17,793 bases of DNA from NCBI GenBank assembly GCA_001275005.1, contig JWZX01002368.1, forward strand, positions 1-17,793. Reading direction: 5' to 3'. The position numbers were made by a program, and so were the translations under genes. Below the pieces are notes generated by a model that made no database searches, was not told the DNA's origin, and saw only the letters and a list, made by a program, of their open reading frames with translations. Shown here piece by piece: positions 14,634 to 17,793 of this stretch (positions are counted from its first letter, which is position 1; the number at the start of each line of letters is the position of its first letter). The stretch is from Chrysochromulina tobinii (lineage: Eukaryota > Haptophyta > Prymnesiales > Chrysochromulinaceae).

Positions 14634-17106
14634 ATGGACATCGACGACGTGGCCGCAACTTCCGGCGAGGCGACTGCCGAGGCCGTCGTGGAGGCCTGCG
14701 CCCAAGCCGGCGCTGAGGCCAGCACCCAGGCCTGCGCCGAAGCCAGTGCCGACGCCACCGCTACCGTAGACGGCGAGCCCGACCGAGAGGATGAGATTGT
14801 CGTCTACGGATTGTCAAAGTGGCAGACGGGCAAGAGCCTCAAGGAGCGACTCGAAGGGCACCTTGCAGTCAAGGGTATCCGGCGGTGCCGGAAGCAGCCC
14901 ACCGATACGCATGCATTCGTGCACTTCTTGACAGCCAGTGCTGCCGAGGAAGCGAGGAAGCTCATCGATGGTCACGTGTGGAAGGGCTCGGAGCTGTGGA
15001 CGAAGCAGGCGCGCGCCATGGACCCAGAGCGCTTTGTGAAGCGGCAACGCCTCGAAAGGGACGCTGGCGAGCCGGAGCCGTCGTTGAAGAACGTCGTCGA
15101 CTGCGTGACGCCGCTGCACGCCCTGCCGTACGAGGAGCAGCTGCTCGTGAAGCGCAAGGTGCTGCTCGGCGCCCTGCGCGAACTGCCGACCAAGTGGAAG
15201 ACGACGATGAAGGAAATGCCCAAGGAGGCGTGGGCGGCGTGGCGCGTGCCCTTCGTCGACCCCAAGGTGACGCAGGCGCACGAGGGTGCGCCATGCGAGT
15301 TGGCGCCCGTCATCCCCGCGCCCCGCACGCACGGATACCGGAACAAGTGCGAGTTCTCATTTGGACGCGACGCGGAAGGGCGCCCTTGCATTGGCTTCTT
15401 GCGCGGAGCGCTGCGCTTCGGCCCGCCCGTCGTTGGCCCGCCCGACGCGTGCCCGAACGTCTCCGATGAGATGAAGGCGGTCGTGCAGCGCGTGCAGGCC
15501 TTCCTTCTTGCGCGCGAGGCGGGCGGCGGCGGGGCGGGCGGCGACGGCGGGGCGGGTGGCGCCGTCGGTGGAGCTGGCAGCAGCAGCGAGGCGGGAGGCG
15601 GCGCGGCGGGCGGCGCGGCAGGCGGCGGTGGCGGCGGTCTGCCCCCGTACGATAAAGTCACTCGAGCGGGCTTTTGGCGGCAGCTTCTCGCGCGTCAGGC
15701 CTTCAATCCGTGTCCAACTGCCGAAGACGAGGCATCTACCGTTGCCAGCGCTGGTGAGGGTGCTAACGCGGGCGCCAACGCCGCTCCTGCACCACTGCTG
15801 CTCGTTGTCTCCGTGCAGCAGTCAGCGGCGCCATCGGTGGAGGCGGCGGAGGCCGAGGTAGAGGCGCTGCTAGCGTCGCTGCTCTCACCGCCTCTCTTTC
15901 CTCCGGTACGTCCTCATGGTCTCCTGACTGCCTCCTAATGGTCTCCTGATTGCCTCCTATTGGTCTCCTTATTGCCTCCTAATGGTCTCCCGATGGCCTC
16001 CTAATGGTCTCCCGATGGCCTCCTAATGGTCTCCCGATGGCCTCCTAATGGTCTCCTGATTGCCTCTTATTGGTCTCCTGATTGCCTCCTAATGGTCTCC
16101 TGATTGCCTCCTATTGGTCTCCTGATTGCCTCCTAATGGTCTCCCGATGGCCTCCTAATGGTCTCCCAATGAACTCCTCATGGCAGGTACGCCTCTCGTT
16201 CGCATTCGAAGTGGTCGAGGGGCCGGGCGAGACGATCGCAGGGGGCGCTGAACGATGGCTGCTCGGCTGCCCCTACATAGAGGAGCGGCTGCATGCACTC
16301 ACCTTCCGCATCTCGCCTGCAGCCTTCTTTCAGGTCAACACGCCTCCTAATGGTCTCCTCATTGCCTCCTGATGGTCTCCTGATTGCCTCGTAATGGTCT
16401 CCTGATTGCCTTCTTTCAGGTCAACACCACCGGCGCCGAAGCGCTCTGCGAGCTGCTCCGATCGCTCGTGGGTGCGACCAAGGAGACGGTGCTGCTCGAC
16501 GTGTGCTGTGGAACTGGGACGCTCGGCCTCTCTCTCGCCTCCTCAGTCAAGCGGCTCATTGGCATCGAGATGTGCGCGCCCGCGGTCGAGGATGCGCGCG
16601 CGAACGCGGCACGCAACGGCATCACGAACGCGCTCTTCATCGCCAAGAAGGCCGAGGAGGCGACTCTCTCGGTGCTTGAGAACCTAAGTGCTGCAGAGAA
16701 GCGCTCGCTGGTGGCGATTGTCGACCCGCCGCGCGCGGGGCTGCACACTGACGTCCTCAAGGCACTGCGCGGCTGCCTACCACTGACCAAGATCCTCTTC
16801 GTCGCATGCCACGCCCCGTCCTTCGTCGCCAACTCGGTCGTCCTCTGCCGTCCCGCGTCCAAGTCTTTCTTGGGCGCCCCTTTCGCGCCGACCAGAGCGT
16901 ACGCTCTCGATCTCTTCCCTCACACGCAGCACTGTGAATTGATCACTGTGCTGGAGCGTCCGCCACCGCAGCCGCCGCAGCCGCCGCAGCCGCCGCAGCC
17001 GCCCCCGCAGTCGTCCCCGGAACCGCCCCTAAAGCCTCCCTTCGAAGGTGGCGGCGGAGGTGACGGCCAAGGTGGCGGCTGCTCCACGGGCTCTGTTGGC
17101 GCTTGA
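14634..17106 (+). CDS. TRMT2A: tRNA (uracil-5)-methyltransferase, TRMT2A-like (3 exons)
   Basis: Exons 14634-15905, 16187-16333 and 16420-17106 join in phase 0 to 701 residues. The order matches animal TRMT2A. An RRM-like domain (about 54-127, EIVVYGLSKW to ELWTKQAR) is followed by VTPLHALPYEEQL (158-170), HGYRNKCEFSFG, and LTFRISPAAFFQVNT (462-476), which is rebuilt by the second splice. SAM motif LDVCCGTGTLGL spans 499-510, then comes VDPPRAGLH (574-582) and the C-terminal HCELITVLER with the general base E646. The enzyme makes 5-methyluridine at position 54 of cytosolic tRNA. The catalytic Cys is probably C603 in FVACHAPS, where relatives have SCNP, so the cysteine is kept but its neighbours differ. 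A long Gly/Ala insert is encoded at about 15508-15645 and a Pro/Gln then Gly-rich tail follows residue 653. The frame is open before the ATG but without another ATG. Confidence 0.9.
15906..16186 (+). other. TRMT2A intron 1 (281 nt, phase 0)
   Basis: The donor is CCTCCG|GTACGT and the acceptor ATGGCAG|GTACGC. Splicing joins SPPLFPP to VRLSFAFEVVEGPG, in line with TRMT2A. GGTACG followed by a C/T-rich stretch occurs at both ends, a short echo of the end duplications in other introns. Most of the intron is a minisatellite, listed separately. Confidence 0.83.
15918..16181 (+). repeat. 22-bp minisatellite in TRMT2A intron 1 (12 units)
   Basis: GGTCTCC recurs exactly every 22 bp at 15918, 15940, 15962 and so on to 16160. 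Each unit consists of two similar 11-bp halves, GGTCTCCTGAT and TGCCTCCTAAT, with variants such as CCCGATG and CCTATTG. The second half is itself a diverged copy of the first. Confidence 0.95.
16334..16419 (+). other. TRMT2A intron 2 (86 nt, phase 0), bounded by a perfect direct repeat
   Basis: The donor is TTTCAG|GTCAAC and the acceptor TTTCAG|GTCAAC. The 20 bp GCCTTCTTTCAGGTCAACAC occur at 16322-16341 and again at 16408-16427, an offset of 86 bp equal to the intron length. The interior holds three units of the same 22-bp repeat as intron 1 (GGTCTCC at 16352, 16374 and 16396). Removal rebuilds the conserved ISPAAFFQVNT sequence. Confidence 0.9.
16966..17010 (+). repeat. CCGCAG-type microsatellite encoding a Pro/Gln tail
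   Basis: Tandem CCGCAGCCG units encode PPQ repeats just after the conserved end of the TRMT2A-like domain (HCELITVLER). The tail is probably disordered and lies outside the catalytic fold. Confidence 0.8.
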
Positions 17107-17422
17107 GCACGGCATCTGATGCGTCATTGGTATGCCGAGCCGATCTTAGTGGCCGGGGCGGCGCCGGCGAGGTACCGGTACAACTGCGGTGTGGCGTGTG
17201 GCCTGCGGGAGGGGATATCGGACGGTGTGCCCCCGCTCCACGGTGCGTTCGTGTTTAAATTCAGTGCCATTTGTACTGTATGATTAACGCCCCCGAACTT
17301 GCCGGGGAAATAAATTGGATGAACCCCCTCGGCGCCTATAATTGATTTGTTTTTTGCGTTTGAAAAGTCGCGCGGTGTGAACGAGTTTTGTTCACGGCGT
17401 CGGGGCGAGGACGTGAGGCGTG
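17107..17422. promoter_or_regulatory. Intergenic region before the armadillo gene
   Basis: This 316-bp gap is AT-richer toward its right end. It contains TATAATT at 17337-17343, about 80 bp before the armadillo start codon. There are two small inverted repeats: CCCCG/CGGGG near 17291-17307 and GTGAAC/GTTCAC near 17377-17395. It presumably holds the TRMT2A 3' end and the promoter of the next gene; none of the elements is certain. Confidence 0.35.
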
Positions 17423-17793
17423 ATGTCGTCCCGCGTCCCGTTAACCGAGCGAGTAGCGGCGACCTTGAAGCGCCACGCCGAGGAGCGATGCGATTTCGAT
17501 GAGCGCCATGCCAAGGAGCTCCATGAGCTCACTGACTCTGGCATGAGCGCTGACGATTGTGAGGCCGTCCGGCCGGCGATCCCAAGCGTTGTGCAGCTGC
17601 TCAAGCTTAGCGGCGGAGCCTCAGTGGCTGCTTCGACCCTGCTCAGCCTCTCCCGCACCAGCGATACTGCCCGTGATGCCATCCGAGAGGCGGGCGCCAT
17701 CCCGCCGCTCGTGGCGTTGCTGCATGCGGGGGCTGAGTCGGAGGCGGCCGAGAATGCGGCAGGCGCGTTGTGGAACCTCGCCCTCGACAACCC
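17423..17793 (+). CDS. Armadillo-repeat protein (partial, 5' end only)
   Basis: An open frame begins at the ATG 17423 (MSSRVPLTERVAATLKRH) and runs off the window after 123 codons without a stop. After a charged N-terminal helix (about residues 5-40) come armadillo repeats. The first, from about residue 50, is AIPSVVQLLKLSGGASVAAS. The next is GAIPPLVALLHAGAESEAAE followed by NAAGALWNLALDN, the classic third helix of an ARM repeat. Armadillo arrays form superhelical protein-binding surfaces; the partner cannot be told from this fragment. It follows TRMT2A on the same strand. The assignment to the repeat family is secure; a beta-catenin-like or vacuolar (Vac8-like) role would be a guess. Confidence 0.87.
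   Translation, partial: MSSRVPLTERVAATLKRHAEERCDFDERHAKELHELTDSGMSADDCEAVRPAIPSVVQLLKLSGGASVAASTLLSLSRTSDTARDAIREAGAIPPLVALLHAGAESEAAENAAGALWNLALDN

Overview
The window reads as nuclear DNA of a GC-rich unicellular eukaryote. Seven GT-AG introns can be placed exactly because the protein families on either side join in frame. Genes lie on both strands at short spacing. A eukaryotic-type dimethylglycine dehydrogenase, a TRMT2A-type tRNA methyltransferase, an armadillo protein and EF-hands occur beside a malate:quinone oxidoreductase of bacterial style. A high-GC marine alga (haptophyte such as Emiliania or Chrysochromulina, or possibly a pelagophyte) fits best. That placement is inferred from gene content and intron style, not proven.

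Layout. Positions 1-90 hold the possible tail of a plus-strand gene. A Rieske oxygenase of the choline/glycine-betaine monooxygenase type (minus, two exons) faces it. It is divergent, across 213 bp, from a glycosyltransferase-like gene (plus, 1874-2998). A plus gene with a predicted N-myristoylation signal and two copies of an unrecognised module follows (3228-4070). A full-length, four-exon dimethylglycine dehydrogenase lies on the minus strand (4602-7482). It is divergent from a 110-residue orphan (7695-8027). An FkbM-type methyltransferase with a signal peptide is at 8334-9287 (minus). About 1.8 kb without a convincing gene follows and contains a 48-bp minisatellite. The right third is a compact plus-strand series: a histidine-phosphatase (phosphoglycerate-mutase-like) protein, a malate:quinone oxidoreductase fused to a C-terminal EF-hand pair, a TRMT2A-like tRNA (uracil-5) methyltransferase, and the start of an armadillo-repeat protein that runs off the end.

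Working together. The Rieske enzyme and the dimethylglycine dehydrogenase could be consecutive steps of glycine betaine demethylation (betaine to dimethylglycine to sarcosine). The alternative is choline oxidation followed elsewhere by betaine use. The other genes show no obvious shared pathway.

Two things stand out. First, the Mqo reading frame continues past the normal end of the enzyme through an acidic linker into two canonical EF-hand loops, which suggests a calcium-responsive malate:quinone oxidoreductase. Second, at least three introns (in Mqo, TRMT2A and dimethylglycine dehydrogenase) are bounded by direct repeats of 20-30 bp spanning both splice sites. The repeat offset equals the intron length, the signature of recent intron birth by segmental duplication or repair. 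The Mqo intron and both TRMT2A introns are filled with tandem repeats of 11 bp or 2 x 11 bp that look related.
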